A stretch of 64,000 nucleotides of DNA from Sulfurimonas sp. (GTDB lineage Bacteria > Campylobacterota > Campylobacteria > Campylobacterales > Sulfurimonadaceae): assembly GCF_019429335.1 (NCBI RefSeq), contig NZ_JAHYJB010000005.1, positions 46,589 through 110,588 on the forward strand, written 5' to 3'. Below the pieces are notes generated by a model. It was given only the letters and a program-made list of their open reading frames with translations. It had not been told where the DNA came from and ran no database searches. The translations under genes and the position numbers were made by a program. Each line of letters starts with the position of its first letter. Position 1 is the stretch's first letter. This document shows positions 34,962 to 46,560 of the stretch, piece after piece.

Positions 34962-37784
34962 TTATGCTTTATAAACTTTTACTGCGCATTTTTTAAAGTC
35001 TGTCTGTTTTGACATTGGACATGTTGCATCGAGACATACTTTGTTTATAAACACTTTTTCGTCAAACCAAGGCACGAACACCAATCCTCTTGGAGGTCTG
35101 TTTCTGCCACGAGTTTCAACTCTTGCTTTTACTCTGCCGCGACGTGACTCAACCCAGCACAGACCACCCTGCTTGAGATTTTTTGCCTCAGCATCCTTTG
35201 GATTCATATAGCAAAGTGCTTCAGGAACCGCACGGTAAAGTTCAGGAACACGCATCGTCATTGTTCCAGAGTGCCAGTGCTCTAGCACACGCCCTGTTGA
35301 TAACCAGATATCATACTCAGCATCGGGCATTTCAGGAGGATCCATATACGGACGGGCAAATATTTTGGCTTTATTTGCCAATGATTTTTGCTCAGTAGCT
35401 TTATCCATACCTTTGAGGTCACCAAACTTAAGTGCTTTTGCAATCGTTCCGTAGAATGCATGAGAATTGTCTGTACCTTTTGCGGCTTTTGCAGCATAAG
35501 GGTCATATTTAACGTTAAATCTCCACTGCGTCTCTTTGCCGTCAACTACAGGCCACTTAAGACCGCGAACTTTATGGTACATGTCAAACGGTGCAAGATC
35601 ATGTCCATGTCCGCGTGTAAATGCCGCATACTCTTCAAAAAGATATTTTTGAATAAAGAAGCCGTAGCCTTTAAATACTTTTCCGTCACTTCCTACAACA
35701 TTTCTGCTATCCCCGTAACCTTCAGAGTTGTCGTATCCTTTTTGGATAGGATCATTTTGGTCAAGTTTGTATGATTTTGCAATATCATTCGCAAAAAGTA
35801 TCTCAAACATAGTAGTCTCTTCGTTGTATCCCATAGCTTTTGCTTGTTCTATAACGCTTGGAAGTTTCTCTTTTCTAGGACCACTTGGAGCCCATTCACC
35901 CCATACATCTTTAACCGTAAATCTTTTTGAGAGCTCAACCCATTGCCATGTATCACTCATAGCATCACCCACAGGAATAACCTGCTGTCTCCAGTGTTGT
36001 GTACGACGCTCAGCATTACCGTAAGCTCCCCACTTCTCATAAATCATAGCAGAGGGTAAAATAAGGTCAGAAACTTTAGCTGAAATACCTGGGTATCCAT
36101 CAGAAGTAACTATGAAGTTATCCATTTCGCGAGCCGCTTTAATCCAGTGCGTTGCACTTGCAGAATCTTGATAAGGATTACAAACATTTACCCATGCGAA
36201 TTTAATTAGACCATCCTCTATATCACGATGTATTTTCATAATATGCTGTACACCAATCGGATTGATTGTTCCCTCGGGAACCATCCATTTGTGTTCTGCA
36301 ATTTTTCTGTGCGCAGGGTTTGCTACCATCATGTCTGCCGGAAGTCTATGGCAGAATGTACCAACCTCTCTAGCGGTACCACATGCAGAAGGCTGACCTG
36401 TTAATGAGAACGCTCCAGAACCGGGAATAGCTTGTTTGTTTAGCAAGAAGTGAACATTGTAAGAGAGAGTATTTACCCAAGTACCGCGTGTATGCTGATT
36501 CATACCCATAGTCCAGAAAGATACAACTTTTCTTCCTTTTTCAATGTAAAGGTCTGCTAAAGCTTGAAGTTTTTCTTTGAATGACTCCATATTTTCATCA
36601 GGGTCACCCTTTACTATAGCCGCAGTGTACTCTAGCGTATATGGCTCAAGAGATTTTTTATAATCTTCAAATGAGATTTCCCAGTGTCCAAGAGTTCCAG
36701 GCTGATGGTTCATAGTATCGCCGGCTTTGTATCCGTAAGGCTCTAGTGCCGGACCTTCTTTATTTGAAACTATGGTTTTCATCTCTTTAGAGATTATTTC
36801 CATCTCTTTGGCACTGTATTTTCCATCTTTTAGAGATTTTTCACCCTCTCTTCTCATTCCGTAGCCGATATTTACAGGTCCTGTTGCAAAAATCATATGT
36901 TTTTTGACAAAATCCCAGTCAATGATGCCTTCTGCCTCATCTCTCATGACAATCTCTCTAGCAATATAGTTCCAAAGAGCCACATCAGTATTTGGAGAGA
37001 AGATAATCTCTATATCAGCTAAGTCTGAAGTTCTATGTGTGTAAGTTTGGATAGATATAACTTTTACGCGATCTGGATCTGAGAGTTTTCTATCAGTTAC
37101 GCGAGACCATAAAATCGGGTGCATTTCAGCCATGTTTGAACCCCAAGATACTATTGTATCTGTTAGTTCGATATCATCATAACAGCCTGAAGGTTCATCC
37201 ACACCGAATGTCTGGTAAAAACCGACAACCGCAGATGCCATACAGTGACGAGCATTTGGATCTATTGCATTTGAACGAAATCCTGCCTTCATCATTTTTT
37301 GAGCTGCATAACCCTCCATGATTGTGTATTGTCCCGATGCAAATATACCCACAGACTCCGGTCCACCATGCTTAAGTGCTTTTTTGATGTTTATTTCCAT
37401 CTCATCAAAAGCTCTTTGCCATGATATCGGAGCAAACTTCCCTTTTTTGTCAAATTTACCATCAGCGCCGACTCTAAGTAGCGGTTGAGTAAGTCTATCA
37501 GCACCATACATAATCTTAGCATTAAAGTAACCCTTAATACAGTTAAGACCACGATTTACAGGTGCAGCCGGATCCCCTTTAACAGCAACGATTTTACCGC
37601 CTTTAGTTGCCATCATAATACCACAACCGGTACCGCAGAAACGACAAGCCGCCTTGTCCCATCTCCAGTCGCCTTCAGCTTCGTTTGCCGCTGCTTCTAG
37701 CTCTGCCGGTACGCTCATACCAATAGCCGCTGCTGCAGATGCCGCCGCTGAACTTTTAAGAAATTCTCTTCTTGAAAGTGACAT
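34962..37784 (-). CDS. napA: NapA, periplasmic nitrate reductase catalytic subunit
   Basis: Molybdo-bis-MGD enzyme reducing nitrate to nitrite, 940 residues. Tat signal SRREFLK at 4-10, [4Fe-4S] ligands Cys 47, 50, 54 and 82 ([13 protein letters not shown]), Mo-ligand Cys 181 (RHCMASAVV), molybdopterin-binding C-terminal domain ([18 protein letters not shown]). First gene of the napAGHBFLD operon; GGAG ribosome-binding site. The order without napC or napE matches Wolinella and Sulfurimonas. Confidence 0.98.
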   Translation of the reverse strand: MSLSRREFLKSSAAASAAAAIGMSVPAELEAAANEAEGDWRWDKAACRFCGTGCGIMMATKGGKIVAVKGDPAAPVNRGLNCIKGYFNAKIMYGADRLTQPLLRVGADGKFDKKGKFAPISWQRAFDEMEINIKKALKHGGPESVGIFASGQYTIMEGYAAQKMMKAGFRSNAIDPNARHCMASAVVGFYQTFGVDEPSGCYDDIELTDTIVSWGSNMAEMHPILWSRVTDRKLSDPDRVKVISIQTYTHRTSDLADIEIIFSPNTDVALWNYIAREIVMRDEAEGIIDWDFVKKHMIFATGPVNIGYGMRREGEKSLKDGKYSAKEMEIISKEMKTIVSNKEGPALEPYGYKAGDTMNHQPGTLGHWEISFEDYKKSLEPYTLEYTAAIVKGDPDENMESFKEKLQALADLYIEKGRKVVSFWTMGMNQHTRGTWVNTLSYNVHFLLNKQAIPGSGAFSLTGQPSACGTAREVGTFCHRLPADMMVANPAHRKIAEHKWMVPEGTINPIGVQHIMKIHRDIEDGLIKFAWVNVCNPYQDSASATHWIKAAREMDNFIVTSDGYPGISAKVSDLILPSAMIYEKWGAYGNAERRTQHWRQQVIPVGDAMSDTWQWVELSKRFTVKDVWGEWAPSGPRKEKLPSVIEQAKAMGYNEETTMFEILFANDIAKSYKLDQNDPIQKGYDNSEGYGDSRNVVGSDGKVFKGYGFFIQKYLFEEYAAFTRGHGHDLAPFDMYHKVRGLKWPVVDGKETQWRFNVKYDPYAAKAAKGTDNSHAFYGTIAKALKFGDLKGMDKATEQKSLANKAKIFARPYMDPPEMPDAEYDIWLSTGRVLEHWHSGTMTMRVPELYRAVPEALCYMNPKDAEAKNLKQGGLCWVESRRGRVKARVETRGRNRPPRGLVFVPWFDEKVFINKVCLDATCPMSKQTDFKKCAVKVYKA

Positions 37785-37873
37785 ATTTTCTCCTATTTAA
37801 TTATTTTTAAAATATGAGATTACAAAACCGCAATATTTTAATTTTTTTGTTAAGGTGTCCATTAACGAGATTG

Positions 37874-37916
37874 ATGGTACCACTTTTTAAATAGAAAAAT
37901 CTTTGACTTAAGTCAT
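37874..37916 (-). promoter_or_regulatory. Candidate Crp/Fnr-type site and -10 box upstream of napA
   Basis: TGACTTAAGTCA (37904-37915) is a perfect 12-base palindrome, flanked by T on the left; it matches TTGAC-N4-GTCAA in nine of ten positions. On the minus strand TACCAT (37874-37879) lies about 33 bases downstream of its centre, the geometry of a class II Crp/Fnr promoter, and would start transcription near 37867. The site is inference; a Crp/Fnr gene lies close by. Confidence 0.5.
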
Positions 37917-38018
37917 AATAGTAGTTATTATTATTAAGTTCAGATTAATATCGACTAGCTTTATATAGTCATGCAGCACTTAAAATAAAATAAGTTTTTA
38001 AAATTAAGAGTCTCTTTT

Positions 38019-39029
38019 TTAAGATTTTTGTTCTTGGCAGCTTTTGATAAGTTTGTCGAGCTCTTTTTTGAGATTAGTAAGCTTTTTTGTCGAGTTTATA
38101 AGCTCCTCGGTAGATTCTATAACAATATCTTCGCTGTTGTTTAGATGTTTTGATGTAAGAGATTTATCTTTTAATTCGCCTAAAATTGAATCAAACTCAT
38201 CGGTCAGCTCTTCAAGTTTTGAGGAGGCTTTTTGAGACTGCAGCAGCGCCTCATTTGAGTGCTCCATGGCAGAATTTATCTTGTTTATAAAACAGTTTAT
38301 CGTGTCACTTACCTCAATAATCTCATGCTCGCTTTCAGCCTCAAGTTTTATAGGAGTCAGGCTTGATATGTCTTGGTTGTCAACAAGCATTTTGGAGTAC
38401 TGCATAAAAGAGTCTACATGTGATTCTATCGACTTTAACTGCACAAGAGAGTAGATAAAGAGCAAAAACAGTATAGCTCCTGAAGAGTATTGAAAACTTT
38501 TTATAAAGTTCGTTTTGTCTTCGCTGTGGTTTGTGTACATGGTTACGAGTTTATCTACGTTGTTTAGCAGTATGGTGTTGTGCTTGTAGATAGAGGCTAC
38601 TATCTCCTCAAACTCCTTTGTTTTTTTAATTTCAGAATTTGAGAGGAGTTTGAAATTTTGTACATCTTCGTAGAAAATTTCCCACAACTTGCTTACTTCG
38701 CGCAGTTGTGCTGAAATTTCACTTGTCGGTGCGACCAAAATTCCCTTGTCTTGATTTCCGTGCTTTAAAGTGCTTAACCCCTCTATGAATTCATCGGATG
38801 CGGAGTTTAGCTCATAAAAATCCAAAGTAGAGTTGTAGTATATGTAAAAGACGTTTTTTGCTATTTTTTGCGTAAGCATTCTCTGTTTGCCGGCAATGTT
38901 TATTACCAGCGCATCTTTGATGTTTTGCTGATTTAGATATATGGTAGTTACGATTACACTTGCCATCAAAATTATAAGCAATGCACCTATAAGCTTGATT
39001 TTTGTACTGATTTTATTAGGTTTTATCAT
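38019..39029 (-). CDS. Membrane sensor with PilJ-type periplasmic domain, no output domain
   Basis: 336 residues. Membrane segments at about 11-31 and 177-197 flank a periplasmic four-helix PilJ/NarX-like domain with NIAGKQRMLTQKIAKN, the conserved helix that in NarX-type sensors forms the nitrate-binding P box. The cytoplasmic part is a HAMP-like region and coiled coil (Ser/Glu/Lys-rich) with no kinase, methyl-acceptor tip, GGDEF or other output. Overlaps the Crp/Fnr gene by 4 bases and precedes the nap operon on the same strand, so a nitrate/nitrite sensing role is plausible. How the signal leaves the protein is unknown. Confidence 0.82.
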   Translation of the reverse strand: MIKPNKISTKIKLIGALLIILMASVIVTTIYLNQQNIKDALVINIAGKQRMLTQKIAKNVFYIYYNSTLDFYELNSASDEFIEGLSTLKHGNQDKGILVAPTSEISAQLREVSKLWEIFYEDVQNFKLLSNSEIKKTKEFEEIVASIYKHNTILLNNVDKLVTMYTNHSEDKTNFIKSFQYSSGAILFLLFIYSLVQLKSIESHVDSFMQYSKMLVDNQDISSLTPIKLEAESEHEIIEVSDTINCFINKINSAMEHSNEALLQSQKASSKLEELTDEFDSILGELKDKSLTSKHLNNSEDIVIESTEELINSTKKLTNLKKELDKLIKSCQEQKS

Positions 39030-39694
39030 GGCAGTTCACCCCTGTAGATACTTTTTAGCATCTCTTTGTTTAAGATAACGACGTCCGTATTTTCAATATC
39101 TATAATAGCACTTCTCTTTAGTTTTTTTAAAACTCTTGATAACGTCTCCGGTTGAATATGCAGCATAAAAGATATCTCATGTCTCTTTAGAGAGTTAAAC
39201 ATCTCTAAATCATTATGCAGGGTAAATGCTACTTTTGCAGTTGCATCAAATACAAGCTCTCTGTTTACTACGCAGTGAAGTTGCTGAGTTTTTAGCAGTA
39301 TTTCGTTTATAAATTCGTTGGTTAGTATGTTTTTTGATAAAAACTCTGATTTCAGCTCTGAAAAACCAACTTCCAAAACAGTGCTCTCTTTCATAAATTC
39401 GGCATTAGAGAAGCAGTGTATTATGTTGTCTTCTAAAGCAGTAAGCTCTGATATAAGTGAATTTTTATGTATATGATATAGAAATATCTCATTTTCAAAC
39501 TTGTCTATCTTATATACTTTTAATAATCCTGAGACTAGAAAAAAGATTTTGTTGCTTGAGTCGTTTTCATAGAAGAGTATAGAGTTTTTGGGGTAGGTGG
39601 TTATTTTTGAGATAGTGTCAATAATATTCAATTTTTCGCTATCTAGAGAGCTAAAGAAAGAGAGCTGTTTTATATAATTTAGTTTATCACTCAT
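39026..39694 (-). CDS. Crp/Fnr-family transcription regulator
   Basis: 222 residues: cyclic-nucleotide-binding-like beta-roll (about 12-115), dimer helix (about 120-145) and C-terminal winged helix with recognition helix region RHEISFMLHIQPETLSRVLKKL. The N-terminal Cys cluster of FNR is absent, so an oxygen-sensing [4Fe-4S] is unlikely; a Dnr/NssR-like NO or nitrite/heme sensing mode, or none, is possible. Co-translated with the PilJ-domain sensor and beside nap. It may bind the palindrome in the nap promoter. Confidence 0.88.
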   Translation of the reverse strand: MSDKLNYIKQLSFFSSLDSEKLNIIDTISKITTYPKNSILFYENDSSNKIFFLVSGLLKVYKIDKFENEIFLYHIHKNSLISELTALEDNIIHCFSNAEFMKESTVLEVGFSELKSEFLSKNILTNEFINEILLKTQQLHCVVNRELVFDATAKVAFTLHNDLEMFNSLKRHEISFMLHIQPETLSRVLKKLKRSAIIDIENTDVVILNKEMLKSIYRGELP

Positions 39695-39802
39695 AAATGC
39701 TGTTTTGCTTCTTTAAAAGATTTTTTAGAGTACCGGTCTTAAATTTCATATGCTGAGTATTTTATCATAAAAGATGGCTCTTTTACAGTAAGTCAATATA
39801 TT

Positions 39803-39818
39803 TGGCATAGTGTTTGCT
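39803..39818 (+). promoter_or_regulatory. Sigma-54-type -24/-12 promoter for the diguanylate cyclase
   Basis: TGGCATAGTGTTTGCT matches TGGCAC-N5-TTGCW at every defined base except one, with the correct GG-GC spacing. Transcription would start near 39829, 20 bases before the ATG at 39849 with GGGAG between. In Campylobacterota RpoN mainly drives flagellar genes. Confidence 0.65.
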
Positions 39819-39848
39819 TTAGTTAAAAGATGTTTTATAGGGAGTCAA

Positions 39849-41105
39849 ATGAATTTTATTGAAGCTTTAAAATTAAGAAGCAAACTTTTTTTTATATTCA
39901 TAATTATTACCATTGGACTTCTTTTTGTCGGCATCATGGGAGCCATAAACCTTAGTTCCATGAAAAAAAATCTAGACTCTCTCTATTTTGGCTCACTAGT
40001 TCCCGTCATTGAGCTAAATACAATTCTTTTATCGTATCACGGCAATTTGGCAAATAGCTTATATATGGCAAAAAACATGCAAATTAGCCCAGATGAGGCG
40101 CAATCACAAATAAAACTCTCAATAAATAGAATAGAAAAAGAGTGGAAAAATTACGAAGCTCACTTTAAAAGGGATGGCGAAATGCCTTATGTAGCTTATA
40201 CAGCAGCAGAGATAAAAGCTACAAATCAATATTTTATCAGCGTGCTAAAAGCTCTTGAAAACGGCTATGAGATAAAAGATTTGGTTATAGAGAGTGTTGA
40301 GAAAAAAATAATTCATATCCACAATGTGATAAACAAGCTGATTAATTATGAGGTGGATGTTGCCAAATATGAGAGGAAAAATTTTTTAATTGGTTATGAC
40401 TCTATTTTGTTTAAAGTAGGCACTATTTTAATTATGGTAATTTTTGGCGTAATGATAGTCTCATTTTATGTTTTTAAGAGTATTCAAAGTGACCAGAGTG
40501 CTCTTGAGATAGCTACAAAGAAGTTAAAAATTGTAAATAAAAAGCTTGAAAATGCTTCATATACGGACTCATTAACGGGACTGCATAATAGAAGATATTT
40601 TAATCTGGTTTACGACAGAGAGTTAAAAAGGGCTAAAAGAAACCACAGCTATATAACATTTATGATGCTTGATATCGACTACTTTAAGCAATATAACGAC
40701 ATGTATGGACACATAGAGGGCGATGCTGCTCTTAAGTGTGTTGCAAAAGTTTTTAAAGATATTTTAAAGCGTCCTAGTGATTTTGTCTTCAGACTTGGCG
40801 GAGAGGAGTTTGGGGTTCTTTTTACAGAGACACCTGAGTCAAACAGCGCAGTAATAGCTAGAAATATTTGTGATGCCATAAAAGCGCGAGAGGTTAAGCA
40901 CGAAGGTTCAAAAATAGGCAAATATCTAACAATCTCAATAGGTGTGGCATGCTGTGTGGCGGATGAAGCACTTAATGAAGAGATTTTGCTAACTAAGGCG
41001 GATGATATGCTCTATAAAACTAAAGAGAGCGGAAGGGACGGATACACTATTACAACTAATATAAGCACGGCTACCCCGCATACAGCGGAGCAGACGAGTG
41101 CTTAA
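39849..41105 (+). CDS. Diguanylate cyclase with periplasmic four-helix sensor
   Basis: About 418 residues from ATG 39849 (GGGAG upstream); a GTG at 39810 lies inside the sigma-54-type promoter and is rejected. Two membrane segments (near 15-35 and 195-215) enclose a four-helix-bundle MCP-type domain, then a GGDEF domain with LTGLHNRRYF, DIDYFKQYND and active-site GGEEF (about 317-321). It should make cyclic-di-GMP. Divergent from the Crp/Fnr gene; converges with gdhA. Confidence 0.92.
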   Translation: MNFIEALKLRSKLFFIFIIITIGLLFVGIMGAINLSSMKKNLDSLYFGSLVPVIELNTILLSYHGNLANSLYMAKNMQISPDEAQSQIKLSINRIEKEWKNYEAHFKRDGEMPYVAYTAAEIKATNQYFISVLKALENGYEIKDLVIESVEKKIIHIHNVINKLINYEVDVAKYERKNFLIGYDSILFKVGTILIMVIFGVMIVSFYVFKSIQSDQSALEIATKKLKIVNKKLENASYTDSLTGLHNRRYFNLVYDRELKRAKRNHSYITFMMLDIDYFKQYNDMYGHIEGDAALKCVAKVFKDILKRPSDFVFRLGGEEFGVLFTETPESNSAVIARNICDAIKAREVKHEGSKIGKYLTISIGVACCVADEALNEEILLTKADDMLYKTKESGRDGYTITTNISTATPHTAEQTSA

Positions 41106-41106
41106 A

Positions 41107-42471
<1,365 letters not shown>

Positions 42472-42586
42472 TTATTCTGATTTTAAATAGACGTGGATAA
42501 TACAATAAAGTAAATTAAATTTTCTATAACAAGAGGCAAATTTAATAAAATTTTAAAAAAAATGATTAATTTTTGCTATTTTTAAA

Positions 42587-42633
42587 TTGACAAATATACT
42601 TTTTTTTGATAGTCTAGGAGAGATGTGCCTAGA
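42587..42633 (+). promoter_or_regulatory. putA promoter with palindromic hairpin at the start point
   Basis: TTGACA (42587-42592), 17 bases, then TAGTCT (42610-42615). An inverted repeat TCTAGG-N9-CCTAGA (42613-42633) overlaps the -10 and the first transcribed bases; it could be an operator or a leader hairpin. The remaining 5' leader ends in TAGGGAG before the putA ATG. Confidence 0.5.
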
Positions 42634-42668
42634 GTTTTGCGCCAAGAAGATTAGGGAGTTTTATAATT

Positions 42669-45600
42669 ATGAATATATCTAAAGAGAGATTTGAAGAGGC
42701 GAAAGTGGTAGCTAGGGAGTGGCAGCTCTACATACAAGATCACAGGGAGGGCGTTGAGGAGAAGTTTCACCAAACAATCGGCAGGATGCTAAAAAATCCA
42801 ATGAATAAGATTTTTCTGATTGAGCTTCTAGACCAGAGCTTTCGTTCAGGTAACCCTCGCAGAGTTGCAGATCAGATAGAGCATATATTTAACAAATATA
42901 AAGATACAAGTTTTTTTAGCACATTTGAGGAGCTTCTTCTTCTCTCTTTTCGCAAAGTAGGTATCTATATGTCAAATATCTCCATACCTATTTTTATAAA
43001 GTATTTAAGAAACGATATTAAAAATGTCGTTATACCGGGAGAAGAGAAGGCTCTTATGGAGCATATAAAAAAGAGAAGGGCAGAGGGAACAAGGGTAAAT
43101 ATAAACATAATCGGCGAGATAGTCCTAGGCGAAGAGGAAGCTGACTATAGAGTTAACAAATATATAAAAACGCTTCAAAATCCAAATATCGACTATATCT
43201 CTATAAAGATATCTACTATTTTTTCTCAGATAAATTCTTTGGCTCATGAGTGGAGCGTGGATATGATTTCAAGTAAGCTGGAGAAGATATATAGTGCCGC
43301 AATGCAGAACAGATTTGTAGATATGGACGCTAAAGAGAGCAATAAGTTTGTAAATCTTGATATGGAGGAGTATAAAGATGTACACCTGACTATCGATGTC
43401 TTTAAAAAAACACTCTCGTTAGAGAAGTTTAAAGAGCTTCATGCAGGAATCGTTCTTCAGGCATATCTTCCCGATACGCTGGAGCTGGCAAAAAATCTTG
43501 TATCATGGGCAAAAGAGAGAGTAGGTAACGGCGGAGCACCTATTAAGATACGTCTGGTAAAGGGTGCAAATCAGGAGATGGAACTCACAGAAGCGAGTCT
43601 GAGAGAGTGGGAGTGTGTCACATATAGAAAAAAAACGCAAAGTGACGCCAACTTTAAAGTTATCATGGACTACCTTTTAGACCCTGACGTAGCGCCTTAC
43701 GCACATCTAGGAGTTGCTTCGCACAATCTTTTTGACCACGCTCTTGGAATGCTTCTCTCACGCGAGAGAGGAGTTGAGAAGTTTTACACTGCCGAGATGC
43801 TGGAGGGTATGAGCGAGACTGCTTACAAGGTTCTTAAAAAAGAGGGCTTAAGCGTCATCCTCTACGCTCCGACGGCGACAAAAGAGACCTTTACAAATGC
43901 TATAGCATATCTTGTGAGAAGATTTGATGAAAACACTGCACAGCAGAATTTTTTGCGCCATAGTTTCGGACTAAAAGCAGACTCTGGGGCGTGGAAGACG
44001 CTTGTAAAGAGTTATGATGACGCCTTGGGTGAGATAAAAGATTTGAGACTTACTCCATATAGGGTTCAAGATAGAAACATAGAGCCGATAAAGCCTGAGA
44101 TTGATTTGGACAGTTACATGTATGAGAGTGAAGCTGATACGGATTTTGTTCTTATGCAGAATAAAAAGTGGGCAAGAGATATTGCCGATAAGTGGAAAAA
44201 TATCGCAAAAAGCGGCGGTTATCATGCAAAACCTGTTGTCGGCTCAAAAGAGATTGAGAGTGATGATATTGTAGAGATAATTGATAAGTCCCAGTATCAT
44301 GATGGTATCGTTGTAGGCTCTTACGTAAAAGCCAGTGCCGGAGATATGTATGAAGCCGTAAAAGTAGCAAAAGAGGATGTTGATGGTTGGAGAAAACTCA
44401 GCACAAAAGAGCGTCAAAAAATACTTATGAACGTGGCACATGAGTTTAGAAAAAGAAGAGCAGACCTTATAGGAGTTGCCGCGGCGGAAGTCGGCAAAGT
44501 CTTTGGCGAGACGGATGTCGAGGTCTCTGAAGCAATAGACTTTTTAAACTTCTATCCATACAGTGTGAGAAAAATAGAGGAGCTAGAGGGTTTGCATGTA
44601 TCTCCAAAAGGGGTAGGGCTGGTGGTTAGCCCATGGAACTTCCCGGTAGCAATTCCGGCAGGCGGTATTGCTGCGGCACTCGCAGCAGGAAACAGGGTTA
44701 TACTTAAACCCGCATCCGACTCCGTTCTTTGCGCGCAGATAGTTTGTGAATGTTTTTGGAGTGCGGGTGTTAGTAAAAATACGCTTCAATTTCTTCCATC
44801 TAGCGGAACTTTGGCGGGAGAGGAGCTTATTGCTAACAGAGATATAGATTTTACTATATTTACGGGAGGCGAGCAGACTGCTTATGGCATGATAAAACAG
44901 CGTCCAGATATCCATCTAAGTGCCGAGACGGGAGGCAAAGATGCCACCATTGTTACCTCCATGAGCGATCGTGATCAGGCAGTTAAAAACGTTGTAGCTT
45001 CCGCATTTAACAACTCGGGGCAGAAGTGTTCGGCAACATCCCTGCTTGTGTTAGAAGATGAGCTTTATAATGATGAGAATTTTAAAAGAATGTTGGTTGA
45101 TGCAACAGAATCTCTACATGTAGGTTCCGTTTGGGATTTTAAAAATCGAATCGGAACACTCTCATCTAAACCTTCAGGCAATCTTCAAAAAGCTTTGAGT
45201 TATCTCGATGATGGCGAAGAGTGGCTAGTTCCGCCGTCTTACGCCGATAGCGATAATCCATATATGCTAAAGCCATCAATCAGATGGGCTACAAAAGAGG
45301 GTGATTTTTGTCATATGAATGAGCTTTTCGGCCCAGTGCTCAGCGTTATGAGAGCGGATGATTTAAAAGATGCCATAGATGCCGTAAACTCTACTGGTTA
45401 TGGTCTAACATCGGGGATAGAGAGTCTTGATGAGAGGGAACAGAAGATATGGAGAGGGGAGCTAAAAGCCGGAAATCTCTATATTAACCGCGGCACAACC
45501 GGTGCGATAGTCATTAGACAGCCTTTTGGCGGGATGGGCAAATCGGCGATTGGAAGCGGCAAAAAAGCTGGCGGATTTAACTATGTCACGCAGTTAATGA

Positions 45601-46232
45601 ACATAAGTGCGGATGAGATAGAGTTTAAGGAGATGGGCGAATTTCTCTCTCACGGAATTTTTGCAGATGAGGTCTCAAAAGCTTCCGAGATAGCAAAAGA
45701 TTTTGTAAAGTGGCACAGAGCTGAGTTTAGCAAAGAACACGATTATGCAAACATTAGAGGTGAGAGCAATATCATACGTTATTTGGGTGTAGAGAGCGTT
45801 CTTTTGAGATGTCAAAAAGGCGATAAGCTTCATGAGATACTCTCCTCCATAACGGCGACAAAGATTGCGGGGGCAACGCTGCATATCTCGCTTCCTAAAA
45901 AGATAGATAGCGATGAGCTGGCTTGGCTTATAAATAACTCAAGAGATATTCTGGCAAAAGAGGATATTTTGGAACTTCAAAGTGAAGATGAGTTGATAGA
46001 GTCGATGAAAAAAGCTCAAAGAGTCAGGTTTTTAAATCCAAAACATGTAACAAAAAATATATATGATTCCCTAAAAGATGAAGCAAAATATATTGCAAGA
46101 GAGCCTTTTGTACCGCATGGCAGAATCGAACTCCTCCACTACTTTATAGAACAGAGTGTTGCGAACTCATACCACAGATATGGAAATCTAGGAGTTAGAG
46201 GCTTAGAAGAGAGAGCTAGTGACCACTCTTGA
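42669..46232 (+). CDS. putA: Bifunctional proline dehydrogenase/delta-1-pyrroline-5-carboxylate dehydrogenase
   Basis: 1187 residues. Proline dehydrogenase barrel in the first ~480 (KIRLVKGAN, GVASHNLFD), aldehyde dehydrogenase from about 540 to 1030 with catalytic Glu 753 (ETGGKDAT) and Cys 787 (NSGQKCSATS), then a C-terminal extension. It oxidises proline to glutamate, passing electrons to FAD/quinone and NAD. The N-terminus lacks the ribbon-helix-helix of regulatory PutA, so it does not autoregulate by DNA binding. Converges with a SUI1-family gene (17-base overlap). Confidence 0.97.
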   Translation: MNISKERFEEAKVVAREWQLYIQDHREGVEEKFHQTIGRMLKNPMNKIFLIELLDQSFRSGNPRRVADQIEHIFNKYKDTSFFSTFEELLLLSFRKVGIYMSNISIPIFIKYLRNDIKNVVIPGEEKALMEHIKKRRAEGTRVNINIIGEIVLGEEEADYRVNKYIKTLQNPNIDYISIKISTIFSQINSLAHEWSVDMISSKLEKIYSAAMQNRFVDMDAKESNKFVNLDMEEYKDVHLTIDVFKKTLSLEKFKELHAGIVLQAYLPDTLELAKNLVSWAKERVGNGGAPIKIRLVKGANQEMELTEASLREWECVTYRKKTQSDANFKVIMDYLLDPDVAPYAHLGVASHNLFDHALGMLLSRERGVEKFYTAEMLEGMSETAYKVLKKEGLSVILYAPTATKETFTNAIAYLVRRFDENTAQQNFLRHSFGLKADSGAWKTLVKSYDDALGEIKDLRLTPYRVQDRNIEPIKPEIDLDSYMYESEADTDFVLMQNKKWARDIADKWKNIAKSGGYHAKPVVGSKEIESDDIVEIIDKSQYHDGIVVGSYVKASAGDMYEAVKVAKEDVDGWRKLSTKERQKILMNVAHEFRKRRADLIGVAAAEVGKVFGETDVEVSEAIDFLNFYPYSVRKIEELEGLHVSPKGVGLVVSPWNFPVAIPAGGIAAALAAGNRVILKPASDSVLCAQIVCECFWSAGVSKNTLQFLPSSGTLAGEELIANRDIDFTIFTGGEQTAYGMIKQRPDIHLSAETGGKDATIVTSMSDRDQAVKNVVASAFNNSGQKCSATSLLVLEDELYNDENFKRMLVDATESLHVGSVWDFKNRIGTLSSKPSGNLQKALSYLDDGEEWLVPPSYADSDNPYMLKPSIRWATKEGDFCHMNELFGPVLSVMRADDLKDAIDAVNSTGYGLTSGIESLDEREQKIWRGELKAGNLYINRGTTGAIVIRQPFGGMGKSAIGSGKKAGGFNYVTQLMNISADEIEFKEMGEFLSHGIFADEVSKASEIAKDFVKWHRAEFSKEHDYANIRGESNIIRYLGVESVLLRCQKGDKLHEILSSITATKIAGATLHISLPKKIDSDELAWLINNSRDILAKEDILELQSEDELIESMKKAQRVRFLNPKHVTKNIYDSLKDEAKYIAREPFVPHGRIELLHYFIEQSVANSYHRYGNLGVRGLEERASDHS

Positions 46233-46560
46233 ATCTAAAGCCCTCTTGGACAAGAAGGGTTCTTAGCTTCTCCTTGAGCTCCCCTTGAAACTCCATCCAG
46301 CCATCTTTAAAAGCTCCGCCGCAGCCGAGCTTTTTCTTTAAAGCTTTTAAGAGTGCCTCTGAATCGTTTTGCGGCAGGTGAAATTCGCCTACAAGAGTGA
46401 CGGTTTTGCCTCTTCTCCTCTCTTTTTTAAAGAGCAAAAAGTGCTTGCTTGGCTCCAATATCTCATCTGAGATAATACTTTTTCTGGGAGTATCGACTTT
46501 TGCCCAGCCATCTTCTATATCGGCTCCTACAAAGATATCGAGCCTCTTTCCTCTGCTCAT
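46216..46560 (-). CDS. SUI1/YciH-family translation-factor homologue
   Basis: 114 residues. A SUI1 (eIF1-like) domain occupies the C-terminal ~80 residues: RRRGKTVTLVGEF, LKALKKKLGCGGAFKDG and LVQEGFRFK. Bacterial YciH is thought to bind the ribosome and discriminate initiation. Overlaps the previous gene by 4 bases, so it is probably co-translated with the DUF5718-like gene, and overlaps the putA end in convergent orientation. Confidence 0.88.
   Translation of the reverse strand: MSRGKRLDIFVGADIEDGWAKVDTPRKSIISDEILEPSKHFLLFKKERRRGKTVTLVGEFHLPQNDSEALLKALKKKLGCGGAFKDGWMEFQGELKEKLRTLLVQEGFRFKSGH

Noticed and set aside
39810..39848. GTG start of the diguanylate cyclase at 39810
   Set aside because: It falls within the sigma-54-type promoter and lacks a ribosome-binding site; ATG 39849 is better.
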